A DNA stretch of 35,402 nucleotides, taken from the NCBI GenBank assembly GCA_020024475.1, contig JAHHTS010000020.1, positions 1-35,402 on the forward strand. Reading direction: 5' to 3'. Below the pieces are notes generated by a model, which was not told where the DNA came from, did no database searches, and saw only the letters and a list, made by a program, of their open reading frames with translations. Position 1 is the stretch's first letter, and each line of letters opens with the position of its first letter. The position numbers and the translations under genes were made by a program. Below, in pieces: positions 27,225-34,190 of the stretch. This DNA comes from Oscillospiraceae bacterium. GTDB taxonomy: Bacteria > Bacillota > Clostridia > Oscillospirales > Ruminococcaceae.

Positions 27225-27986
27225 ATGAATCACAAAAAAGGCACAGATATAATAAAAAGATATAAAAAAAATACCAAAAATGGTAAAGAAAAAAAAGATA
27301 ATAATATTTATTTAAATATTCAAATATTATTATCAATAATAATTATAATAACATGTTTTATGTTTAGGGGCAGAGATAACAATACATTTGAATATGTACA
27401 AAACAGTTACAAAGAGTTTTTTGAGACAGATACATATTTAGAAAGTACTTTTTCTTATAATTCTTTTATGAGAAAAATGTATAATGAGTTACAAGCCAGA
27501 TATGGTCAGCTTATTACTGCTATAAGTCAAATGAATGGCAAGGGTTCTGCTTCGTTTTATCCCAATAATGTAAGTACAAAAAAATATACTTTAGATAAAA
27601 AAGGAATTGTGCCAACAGAAGGTTATATCTCATCTCCATTTGGATGTAGGGCTAATCCATTCGATGAATCAAAAAAAGATTTTCACACAGGAGTAGATAT
27701 TGCAAATGCTAAAGGTACATTTATTAAAGCAGCGTTTGATGGAGTTGTTATTAAAGCAGATTCTTCAAATATTTCTGGTAATTATATAAAAATAGAATCA
27801 GAAGATAATATAGTTACACTTTATGCACACAACCAATTTTTATTGGTAAAAGAAGGAGATAAAGTTCTTGCTGGCCAGGTAATTGCAACTATGGGAGATA
27901 CTGGCTACGCAACAGGACCACATGTCCATTTTGAATTTATTATAAATGGCGTTAGATATAATCCTATATATGCTATAGAGATATGA
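27225..27986 (+). CDS. M23 (LytM) family membrane-anchored peptidase, SpoIVFA-like position
   Basis: The 253-residue protein has a very basic N-terminal 27 residues, one transmembrane helix at about 29-47 and an extracytoplasmic C-terminal LytM domain. The zinc site is complete: His154 and Asp158 in FHTGVDIA, and His233/His235 in GPHVHFEF. It overlaps the next gene, an M50 protease with HELGH, by four bases. That order matches spoIVFA-spoIVFB of endospore formers, where the LytM-like protein holds the intramembrane protease in check. The complete catalytic motif also allows a role as a cell-wall endopeptidase. AAAGGAGG at 27208-27215 sets the ATG. Confidence 0.85.
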   Translation: MNHKKGTDIIKRYKKNTKNGKEKKDNNIYLNIQILLSIIIIITCFMFRGRDNNTFEYVQNSYKEFFETDTYLESTFSYNSFMRKMYNELQARYGQLITAISQMNGKGSASFYPNNVSTKKYTLDKKGIVPTEGYISSPFGCRANPFDESKKDFHTGVDIANAKGTFIKAAFDGVVIKADSSNISGNYIKIESEDNIVTLYAHNQFLLVKEGDKVLAGQVIATMGDTGYATGPHVHFEFIINGVRYNPIYAIEI

Positions 27987-28519
27987 AGTCGTTTTTTGTT
28001 TTTTTAATTCTATTGTTTTTCGGCCTGTCTTTTGACAGGCTTAATATTTTTAAATATTGTATATTATCAAGTGTTTTACATGAATTAGGGCATATAATTG
28101 CATATTTATTTTGTATGAAAAAATTCCCAAAAATCAAAGTTTCTGTTTTTGGATTTAAAATATGTAGTAGTGACATTAATGGTAAATATTATATATTTAT
28201 ATTATCAAGTGGTCCATTAGTCAATTTTCTAATTTTTATTTTTGCATTTTTCTATTTAAAATTTAAATTCAAATTAAATGTTTATGTGCTAATGATAGTA
28301 AATGTATTTATATTTTTAATAAATATATTACCTGTTTATTATCTTGATGGGGGGCAGATTTTTTATATGTTCTCTACATTTTATCAACGAAATTATAGGA
28401 CTATAAGTTCTTTTTCACTTGTAATATTGGCTCTAATATATTTATACATCACTGACAATTTTTTTTCGCTTATTTTGTTCATTTTTTATTTTATTATCAA
28501 CCTCGCAAATGATATTTGA
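27983..28519 (+). CDS. M50 site-2-type intramembrane protease, SpoIVFB-like
   Basis: This 178-residue, strongly hydrophobic protein has the zinc motif HELGH (His33, Glu34, His37) in one membrane segment and the third ligand in YLDGGQ (Asp122) in another, so the active site of a site-2 protease is complete. It is considerably shorter than Bacillus SpoIVFB (about 290 residues) because it lacks a C-terminal CBS-like domain. In spore formers SpoIVFB activates pro-sigma-K; the neighbouring LytM gene supports a homologous pair. The ATG overlaps the stop of that gene (ATGA) with no strong Shine-Dalgarno sequence, so it is probably translated by coupling. Its actual substrate is unknown. Confidence 0.82.
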   Translation: MKSFFVFLILLFFGLSFDRLNIFKYCILSSVLHELGHIIAYLFCMKKFPKIKVSVFGFKICSSDINGKYYIFILSSGPLVNFLIFIFAFFYLKFKFKLNVYVLMIVNVFIFLINILPVYYLDGGQIFYMFSTFYQRNYRTISSFSLVILALIYLYITDNFFSLILFIFYFIINLANDI

Positions 28520-28544
28520 AAAATATTCTAATTTATGATATATT
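28516..28544 (+). promoter_or_regulatory. Candidate sigma-A promoter for the radical SAM operon
   Basis: TTGAAA (28516-28521) and TATATT (28539-28544) are 17 bases apart, and a TG one base before the -10 box makes it an extended -10. It would start transcription about 20 bases before the coding region. No terminator separates it from the M50 gene, so this may be an internal promoter. Confidence 0.5.
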
Positions 28545-28571
28545 TAAAATATCTAAAATTAGGAGGAGCGT

Positions 28572-30422
28572 ATGATAGATAACAAACTGAAATCTATACT
28601 ACTTTCTGTTCAAAAACCGGCAAGATATACTGGTGGAGAATTGGGATGTGTTATTAAGAATAAAGATGAAGTAGATGTACGATTCGCATTTTGTTTTCCA
28701 GATACATATGAGATAGGTATGTCTCATCTTGGACTTAAAGTAATTTACGAATCACTTAACAACGAAAAAAATATATGGTGTGAAAGATGTTTTGCTCCTT
28801 GGATAGATATGCATCAAAAAATGAAAGAAAATAATATTCCACTATACACACTTGAAAGCAAAACTCCTCTTAGGCAAATGGATATTATTGGTTTTACATT
28901 GCAGTATGAAATGTCATACACCAATATTCTACAAATGCTTGATTTGTCAGGAATTCCTTTCTATTCAAAAGATAGAGATGAAAGTTATCCTCTTATTATA
29001 GCTGGTGGCCCTTGTACATGTAATGCAGAGCCTGTTGCTGATTTTTTTGATATCATGGCACTTGGTGAAGGTGAATATTTAGATGTACAGATTTGTAATG
29101 TATATGATAAATGGAAAAAAGAGGGTAAAACTAAGATAGAGCTTCTTAAAGAATTATCAAAACTAGAAGGTATTTATGTGCCTTCATTTTATGATATAGA
29201 ATATAATGAAGATAATACAATCAAAGCAGTAACTCCATTACATGATGCTCCGTTGCCATGTAATAAAGCTATTATTCGTGAATTTGGAAATCTTCATTTT
29301 CCAACAAACATTGTTGTACCAAATATTGATATAGTTCATAATAGAGCAATGGTAGAGGTTTTACGTGGTTGTGTAAGAGGATGTCGCTTTTGTCAAGCTG
29401 GATTTATTTATCGTCCATTTAGAGAAAGAGATGTTGATCTTATTAATGAAGGAGCTATGGATTTATGTCAGAATACTGGATATGAAGAAATCTCGCTTAC
29501 CTCACTTTCTACAAGTGACCACCCTAAGTTGGAAGAACTTCTCGATAAAATGGACTCTTGGACACATGAAGAAAAAGTAAATATTGCTCTGCCATCTTTG
29601 AGAATTGACAATTTTAGCGAATCACTTATAGAAAAAACAACTAAAGTAAGAAAGAGTGGATTAACTTTTGCTCCAGAAGCAGGAACACAGCGACTTCGTG
29701 ACATTATAAATAAGAATATAAATCAAGACGAAATCGATAAAACAGCAAAACTTGCTTTTGAAGGCGGGTACACTCATGTTAAACTTTACTTTATGATGGG
29801 GCTTCCTGGCGAAACAATGGAAGATATCAAAGGTATAGCTGATACTGCTAACCACATAATGGATATTTTTTATTCAATGCCAAATAGACCCAAAGGAAAA
29901 CCAGAAATATCTATTAGTGTTGCTTCATTCGTTCCGAAGCCATATACACCATTCCAATTTTTCGGACAGAATGATATGGAATTAATTAAGAAAAAACAAG
30001 AATATCTTCTTGAATGTTGTAAGTCAAACAAACGAATCAAAGTAAGTTATTCAAACGCTGATATGAGTTTTCTAGAAGCTGTTTTTGCAAGAGGGGATAG
30101 AAGACAAGCTAAAGTTATTGAAACTGTGTATAAAAAGGGTGGTATGTTTGATGGTTGGTATGAATGTTTTGACTATAATTTATGGGTTGAATCATTTAAA
30201 GAAAACAATATAGATATGTCATTTTATGCAAGTCGATTCCGTTGTTACGATGAAATAAATCCATGGGATCATATCAATTATGGTGTAACTAAGGAATTCC
30301 TTATACGGGAGTATGAACGTTCACTTAAATGCATCACTACAAAACCATGTAATATAGAGTGTAATAATTGTGGTGCTAATAAAATTCTTAGGAGGGCTTG
30401 TTTTGAATACAATAAGAATTAA
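28572..30422 (+). CDS. B12-binding radical SAM protein, TIGR03960 family
   Basis: The 616-residue protein has an N-terminal region resembling a cobalamin-binding fold (about 1-200, with FCFPDTYEIGMSHLGLKVIYE). A radical SAM core follows, with Cys267, Cys271 and Cys274 in RGCVRGCRFCQAGFIYRPFRERD. Near residue 600 a C-terminal CNIECNNCG segment suggests another metal site. It belongs to the family found beside DUF2344 proteins in Clostridia; its reaction is not established to my knowledge, although its position before ribosomal genes in many genomes hints at RNA or ribosome modification. AGGAGG ends five bases before the ATG. It overlaps the DUF2344 gene by 20 bases. Confidence 0.9.
   Translation: MIDNKLKSILLSVQKPARYTGGELGCVIKNKDEVDVRFAFCFPDTYEIGMSHLGLKVIYESLNNEKNIWCERCFAPWIDMHQKMKENNIPLYTLESKTPLRQMDIIGFTLQYEMSYTNILQMLDLSGIPFYSKDRDESYPLIIAGGPCTCNAEPVADFFDIMALGEGEYLDVQICNVYDKWKKEGKTKIELLKELSKLEGIYVPSFYDIEYNEDNTIKAVTPLHDAPLPCNKAIIREFGNLHFPTNIVVPNIDIVHNRAMVEVLRGCVRGCRFCQAGFIYRPFRERDVDLINEGAMDLCQNTGYEEISLTSLSTSDHPKLEELLDKMDSWTHEEKVNIALPSLRIDNFSESLIEKTTKVRKSGLTFAPEAGTQRLRDIINKNINQDEIDKTAKLAFEGGYTHVKLYFMMGLPGETMEDIKGIADTANHIMDIFYSMPNRPKGKPEISISVASFVPKPYTPFQFFGQNDMELIKKKQEYLLECCKSNKRIKVSYSNADMSFLEAVFARGDRRQAKVIETVYKKGGMFDGWYECFDYNLWVESFKENNIDMSFYASRFRCYDEINPWDHINYGVTKEFLIREYERSLKCITTKPCNIECNNCGANKILRRACFEYNKN
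30390..30396 (+). promoter_or_regulatory. Ribosome binding site fixing the TTG start of the DUF2344 gene
   Basis: AGGAGGG lies inside the end of the radical SAM gene, six bases before TTG 30403. It lies downstream of a GTG at 30370 that would otherwise give a longer protein. Confidence 0.75.
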
Positions 30423-31056
30423 GTTTCAAAAAGTAGGTTTAGCTTCATTTTTTTCACATCTAGATTTACAGAAAATAATGATGAGAGCCCTTAAAAAATC
30501 CAAATTACCCGTTTGGTATTCCATGGGATATAATCCACATATTTATATGACTTTTACATTGCCGCTTTCTTTAGGGCATGAAAGTATATGTGAAAGTTTT
30601 GATTTTCGACTTAATGAAGAATTGACAGAAAATGAAATTATGGAAGCCATGAAAGGCACTCTTCCTGAAGGAATTATTATTACTGGAGCTAGTGCCCCTG
30701 AATACGATGTATCAGAAATTAAATATGCAGAATATCATATAACAATGCATGGCAATAAAGAAGTTCTTGAAAAAGCGCTAATGGATTATGATAATAATAG
30801 TGAAATACTAGTCACAAAAACCACTAAGCGCTCAAGTAAAGAAGTAAATCTAAAAAATGAAATTATAAACATGAAAATAATAGAAGAATCTGAAGATAGC
30901 ATTTGTTTTTCAGCTCTATATCCAGCAGGCAATACATATAATCTTAATCCGTCATTATTATTGGAATATTTTAAAAATAATTATGGAATCGACACAAATA
31001 GTTTCAATGTACTCAGAGTTCATTTATTAAATGAAAATCTTAATATTCTGCAATAA
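30403..31056 (+). CDS. DUF2344 radical SAM-associated protein (TIGR03936 family)
   Basis: This 217-residue protein starts (TTG) MNTIRIKFQKVGLASFFSHLDLQKIMMRALKKSKLPVWYSMGYNPHIYMTF, the typical DUF2344 opening. It has no cysteine cluster of its own. The family is found as a separate protein or as a C-terminal fusion to the TIGR03960 radical SAM enzyme, which here is the gene directly upstream with a 20-bp overlap, so the two almost certainly act together. In many Clostridia an RNase E/G gene and rplU-rpmA follow; here rplS follows instead, behind its own promoter. The molecular function is unknown. Confidence 0.88.
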   Translation: MNTIRIKFQKVGLASFFSHLDLQKIMMRALKKSKLPVWYSMGYNPHIYMTFTLPLSLGHESICESFDFRLNEELTENEIMEAMKGTLPEGIIITGASAPEYDVSEIKYAEYHITMHGNKEVLEKALMDYDNNSEILVTKTTKRSSKEVNLKNEIINMKIIEESEDSICFSALYPAGNTYNLNPSLLLEYFKNNYGIDTNSFNVLRVHLLNENLNILQ

Positions 31057-31061
31057 AACAC

Positions 31062-31090
31062 TTGCATTTTTATTTGTTTTATGGTATCAT
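31062..31090 (+). promoter_or_regulatory. Strong sigma-A promoter of rplS
   Basis: TTGCAT (31062-31067) and TATCAT (31085-31090) are exactly 17 bases apart, with TG at 31082-31083 forming an extended -10. Transcription should begin near 31097, leaving a leader of about 115 bases before rplS. Confidence 0.8.
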
Positions 31091-31096
31091 ATCTAG

Positions 31097-31200
31097 GCGT
31101 TAGTATCTGTTGTTCCATCAACAGGGTTAATGTATATCATTAAGCGGGCAGTCCTCTGACGGTGTATTATGTATCGTGTACGAATGTCTGATAAAAAAAT
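31097..31200 (+). promoter_or_regulatory. Probable structured 5' leader of rplS (L19 leader)
   Basis: About 100 bases of non-coding, comparatively GC-rich leader separate the promoter from the ribosome binding site. It contains a clear hairpin, CTGTTG/CAACAG (31107-31112 and 31119-31124, loop TTCCAT), and a smaller CAG/CTG hairpin near 31149-31158. Firmicutes are known to have an L19 leader RNA upstream of rplS that is thought to mediate autoregulation. I recognise the position and a hairpin, not the full consensus. Confidence 0.5.
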
Positions 31201-31212
31201 GGAGGAAATAAA

Positions 31213-31557
31213 ATGGACGCATTAAAATTAATGACTGAAGGCATGGTTAAAGCAGAAAAACCAGTAGTAAACATCGGTGATACTGTTAAAGTTCACGTTC
31301 GTATCAAAGAAGGCGAAAAAGAAAGAATTCAGATTTTTGAAGGTCTTGTTATTGCTAAAAAACACGGCGGTGTAGCTGAAACATTCACAGTAAGAAAAAC
31401 AGCTTACGGTGTAGGTGTTGAAAGAGTTTTCCCAATCAACTCACCATTCGTTGAAAAAGTAGAAATCGTTAGATACGGTCGTGTTCGTCGTGCTAAACTC
31501 TTCTACATCAGAGACAGAGTTGGTAAAGCAGCTAAAGTTAAAGAAAAAATCAAATAA
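31213..31557 (+). CDS. rplS: 50S ribosomal protein L19
   Basis: The 114-residue protein is a full-length L19, located at the interface of the 30S and 50S subunits. It has the family blocks [78 protein letters not shown], and a basic C-terminus. GGAGGAAA precedes the ATG by about six bases. Codon choice is visibly more C-ending and uniform than in neighbouring genes (AAC, ATC, TTC, TAC), as expected for a highly expressed gene. It is monocistronic or nearly so: its own promoter and leader precede it and a terminator follows. Confidence 0.98.
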   Translation: MDALKLMTEGMVKAEKPVVNIGDTVKVHVRIKEGEKERIQIFEGLVIAKKHGGVAETFTVRKTAYGVGVERVFPINSPFVEKVEIVRYGRVRRAKLFYIRDRVGKAAKVKEKIK

Positions 31558-31563
31558 ACATTT

Positions 31564-31595
31564 AAGAGGACACATGATGTCCTCTTTTTGTTTTT
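31564..31595 (+). terminator. Intrinsic terminator after rplS
   Basis: AAGAGGACA (31564-31572) and TGTCCTCTT (31578-31586) form a nine-bp stem with a CATGA loop, followed by TTTTTGTTTTT. It probably gives partial termination before lepB, since no separate promoter is evident in the 21 bases that remain. Confidence 0.92.
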
Positions 31596-31616
31596 ATAAA
31601 GAAAGCGAATTTAATT

Positions 31617-32123
31617 ATGAAAAAATTGTATGAATTTATAGAAAGTCTTGCTATAGCAATTGCCCTTATAACAACTATCATACTATTTTTATGCAGACTT
31701 ATAGTAGTTGATGGAGATTCAATGCTTAATACTTTACATAATGGAGAAAAACTTATTATATCCAATTTTATGTACAAACCTCATAGAGGCGATATTGTTG
31801 TAATAAAAAGTAGTAATTATAATAAATTACTTATTAAGCGTATTATTGCTATTGGTGGAGATACTATAAAAATTGATTATTCAAACGGTGATGTATACAT
31901 CAACGGAGAACTTCAATACGAACAATATATAAAAGAAAAAATAAATCCTAAAGACTCAGAAAATTTAGAAATTACTGTTTCTGATGGGTATGTTTTTGTA
32001 ATGGGGGATAACCGTAATGGCTCATATGATTCTAGAGACATCGGACCTATAAATGAAAATGGTATTTTAGGTAAAACAATTTTCAGAATATCGCCAAGTT
32101 CAAAGATAGGAAAAGTAAAATGA
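31617..32123 (+). CDS. lepB: Type I signal peptidase
   Basis: The 168-residue membrane protease removes signal peptides from exported proteins. One N-terminal transmembrane helix spans about residues 9-31, followed by the extracytoplasmic catalytic domain. The catalytic serine is Ser35 in VDGDSMLNTL and the general base is Lys74 in LLIKRIIAIGGD. The GDNRNGSYDSRDIGPI box is intact. Size and single helix fit the Gram-positive SipS-like group. The ATG has only a weak purine stretch upstream (GAAAG). Its stop overlaps the rbgA start (ATGA), consistent with the rplS-lepB-rbgA-rnhB order of Firmicutes. Confidence 0.94.
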   Translation: MKKLYEFIESLAIAIALITTIILFLCRLIVVDGDSMLNTLHNGEKLIISNFMYKPHRGDIVVIKSSNYNKLLIKRIIAIGGDTIKIDYSNGDVYINGELQYEQYIKEKINPKDSENLEITVSDGYVFVMGDNRNGSYDSRDIGPINENGILGKTIFRISPSSKIGKVK

Positions 32124-33046
32124 TAAATGAAGATAATTTAAGTTTCGAAGAATTAGGTCAAAAAAATGTAAATGGCAAAAATATTCACTGGTTCCCGGGA
32201 CATATGATGAAGACCCTTCGTCTTATGGAAAAAGAAATAAAAAATGTAGATGTTGTCATTGTTTTGTTAGACGCAAGAATTCCGTATTCCAGTCAAAATC
32301 CAGAGATTGATGCAATTATTAAAAATAAACCTAAAGTTTATATCTTAAATAAACGGGATTTAGCTGATAACTATATAACTAATAATTGGATCAAATATTT
32401 TAAAGATAAAGGACAAGGTGCAATTGCACTCAATTCTAAGACAGGGAAAAATTCTAAAAATGTTATAAATCAAATCGAAGATGAATTGGAAGATTTGCTG
32501 AAGCGTAGACAAGACAAAGGTATAGATGGAACTAAGATTCGAGCAATGATGGTGGGAATTCCAAATGTCGGTAAGTCTACTTTCATAAATTCTCTAGCTG
32601 GCTCTCAACGTGCAAAAGCTCAAGATAGACCAGGAGTTACTAGAGGTAAACAATGGGTAACAGTTGGAAATTTAGATTTATTGGACATGCCAGGTGTTCT
32701 TTGGCGAAAATTCGAAAATCAAAATGTAGCTGCTAACCTTGCTTTTATAGGATCAATTAAAGACGATATTCTTGATATTGAAACTCTTGCAATAGCATTA
32801 ATAAATGATATTAAAAATATTTACCCTGATATGCTTATTGAGCGATATAAGATAACAAATGAAGATATCAAGATGGATAGTTATGATATACTTTGCAAGA
32901 TAGCTCGTAAACGAGGTATGCTATTGCCTGGTGGTATAGAGAATACAGAGCGAGCAGCAATTATGCTTTGCGATGAATTTCGTTCTTCAAAACTAGGTAA
33001 AATCAGCTTAGAGAGACCAGAATACTGTCAACTACCCACGACCTAA
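32120..33046 (+). CDS. rbgA: Ribosome biogenesis GTPase RbgA (YlqF), 3' end altered by an insertion
   Basis: RbgA is a circularly permuted GTPase for late 50S assembly. In order it shows WFPGHMMK (about 24-31), the G4 motif NKRD at 77-80, the P-loop GIPNVGKST at 146-154, and the G3 box DMPG; the C-terminal ANTAR-like RNA-binding region follows to LGKISLERP. The final residues (about CQLPTT) are encoded by the right end of the IS605-type element that begins near 33025. Removing the element restores LERPE-YDKRKDLIYE and a stop overlapping the rnhB start, so the native tail was probably about four residues longer. All GTPase motifs are intact and the change affects only the extreme C-terminus, so function is likely kept. 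Confidence 0.93.
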   Translation: MINEDNLSFEELGQKNVNGKNIHWFPGHMMKTLRLMEKEIKNVDVVIVLLDARIPYSSQNPEIDAIIKNKPKVYILNKRDLADNYITNNWIKYFKDKGQGAIALNSKTGKNSKNVINQIEDELEDLLKRRQDKGIDGTKIRAMMVGIPNVGKSTFINSLAGSQRAKAQDRPGVTRGKQWVTVGNLDLLDMPGVLWRKFENQNVAANLAFIGSIKDDILDIETLAIALINDIKNIYPDMLIERYKITNEDIKMDSYDILCKIARKRGMLLPGGIENTERAAIMLCDEFRSSKLGKISLERPEYCQLPTT

Positions 33047-33190
33047 AGGTCATGGGCTTGTAACTGCCCAGTCGTACTAACGACTTACGTCTCCGACCTT
33101 TAACCCCAATAGATATTGCTATCTAAAGTGGCGTTACATCATAGGGTGGTTGACAACACCCTTTGTAACAAAGTTTACTCTGTTACAACT
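33025..33190 (-). ncRNA. Candidate omega RNA (TnpB guide RNA scaffold) at the element's right end
   Basis: The 3' end of tnpB and the right end of the element contain a run of hairpins: 33165-33186 (GTAACA/TGTTAC), 33144-33161 (GGGTG/CACCC), 33111-33124 (AGATA/TATCT), 33071-33084 (GTCGT/ACGAC) and 33035-33056. In the last, the only imperfect pair is G-U when read as - strand RNA but C-A on the + strand, consistent with the RNA being made from the tnpB strand. GACCTTTA at 33095-33102 is the complement of TAAAGGTC at 33044-33051, so a pseudoknot is possible. The guide would be the - strand of rbgA directly beyond 33025. TnpB elements are known to encode such RNAs here; expression is inferred. 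Confidence 0.55.
33035..33056. repeat. Right-end hairpin of the IS605-type element
   Basis: Nine-base arms CCCACGACC and GGTCATGGG flank a TAAA loop. It lies about ten bases inside the proposed right boundary and supplies the last residues and the stop of the altered rbgA. Such subterminal hairpins are recognised by the TnpA transposase of this family. Confidence 0.8.
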
Positions 33191-34127
33191 GTATTAGGTA
33201 CTTGGTTATCAACATGATAATTTATTCCCATACGATACAGATTCATAGCTCCTATACGGTCATCATTGGACTTATAGCCACAGTTTTTACAAGTAAACAA
33301 ATGTATCTTCTTGTTACGGTTGGCCTTTTCAGTATGTCCACAAATAGGACAACACTGGCTTGTATAATGAGGGTCTACATTAATTACAGAAGACTGATTC
33401 TGCTTAGCCTTGTAAATTAGTTTCTGTTCTAAATCATAGAACGACCACGATAAAGAAACATAAAGGTCTTTGGTTTTGACACGCTCTGTAGCATTACGAA
33501 TACCCGACAAATGTTCTAATACAAAGAGTGTATGCTTTGGGTTGTTCTCAACGAGTGCCTTTGATACACAATGGTTAACATCTTGCATCCAACGGTTTTC
33601 TCGATAACCAATAACTTTTAATCTTCGCCTTGAAGATGGCGTTTGTCGCATTTGGAGTTTTTTACGAAGTTTGGAATAGTTAGCACGTTTCTGCTTGATA
33701 GCTTTTCCACTAACAAATCCAGACTTGTGATTACTGTCTAGGTTGCAACAACGAAGTTAATACCTCTGTCAATGCCTACTACATTACAAATGTCAGAAAT
33801 ATTACTTTCTTCGACATCATAAGTTACTGGTATGTTAAGATAATATTTACCATGTTTGTTTGTGAGCTTAGCTGTACCAAACTTATAGATTGTGTGGTCA
33901 AAATATTTAGACATACCTTCAGCGAAATATGACAGTTTAACACGACCATTAAGCGTATTCACAGAAAAACAGTTTTGCGTTAAAGAATAATCTCTGTTCC
34001 AATGGCAAAAGTATGGTTCGTTTCTGTCTAAACAGTATTGGAAGAAAAGGATATTTTGGTCAGACGGATACTTTGCTTGCAGTATTGGAGAAGTATCGTC
34101 AGCGACTATACAAAAGTATATTGAGAG
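33175..34127 (-). pseudogene. tnpB: RNA-guided endonuclease TnpB, N-terminally deleted and frameshifted
   Basis: Two adjacent frames together make the C-terminal three quarters of a TnpB. The upstream piece (open to about 34127, first start GTG 33962) ends VVGIDRGINFVVAT and then a TAG at 33738-33740. In the next frame the protein continues DSNHKSGFVSGKAIKQKRANYSKLRKKLQMRQTPSSRRR and runs to the stop at 33175. Inserting one base in the tyrosine codon after VVAT joins them, so a one-base deletion explains the break. The catalytic RuvC residues remain (Asp of GIDRG, Glu of FVLEHLSG, Asp of NDDRIGAMNLYR), as does the zinc ribbon CPICG...CKNCG. The N-terminal roughly 100 residues expected of TnpB are missing because the frame closes just inside the left-end hairpin. 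It is non-functional as it stands. Confidence 0.85.
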
Positions 34128-34154
34128 TCAGAGTTAATGGCTAAAGATTCACAA

Positions 34155-34190
34155 GGCTCCTCTCACCACCTGAAGGTAGTGGGAGGAGCC
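34155..34190. repeat. Left-end hairpin of the IS605-type element
   Basis: Sixteen-base arms (34155-34170 and 34175-34190) with two imperfect pairs flank a TGAA loop. The hairpin lies against the proposed left boundary and only 12 bases from the rnhB ribosome binding site. It could also act as a weak transcription barrier between rbgA and rnhB. Confidence 0.8.

Noticed and set aside
31097-31200. T-box or metabolite riboswitch upstream of rplS
   Set aside because: No T-box sequence, specifier loop or terminator/antiterminator pair is visible; a ribosomal-protein leader is the simpler reading.
33175-33962. Two separate small - strand genes (33175-33651 and 33738-33962)
   Set aside because: They are consecutive pieces of one TnpB in adjacent frames. 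The second frame is open well upstream of its first ATG and continues the family sequence, so they are one broken gene.
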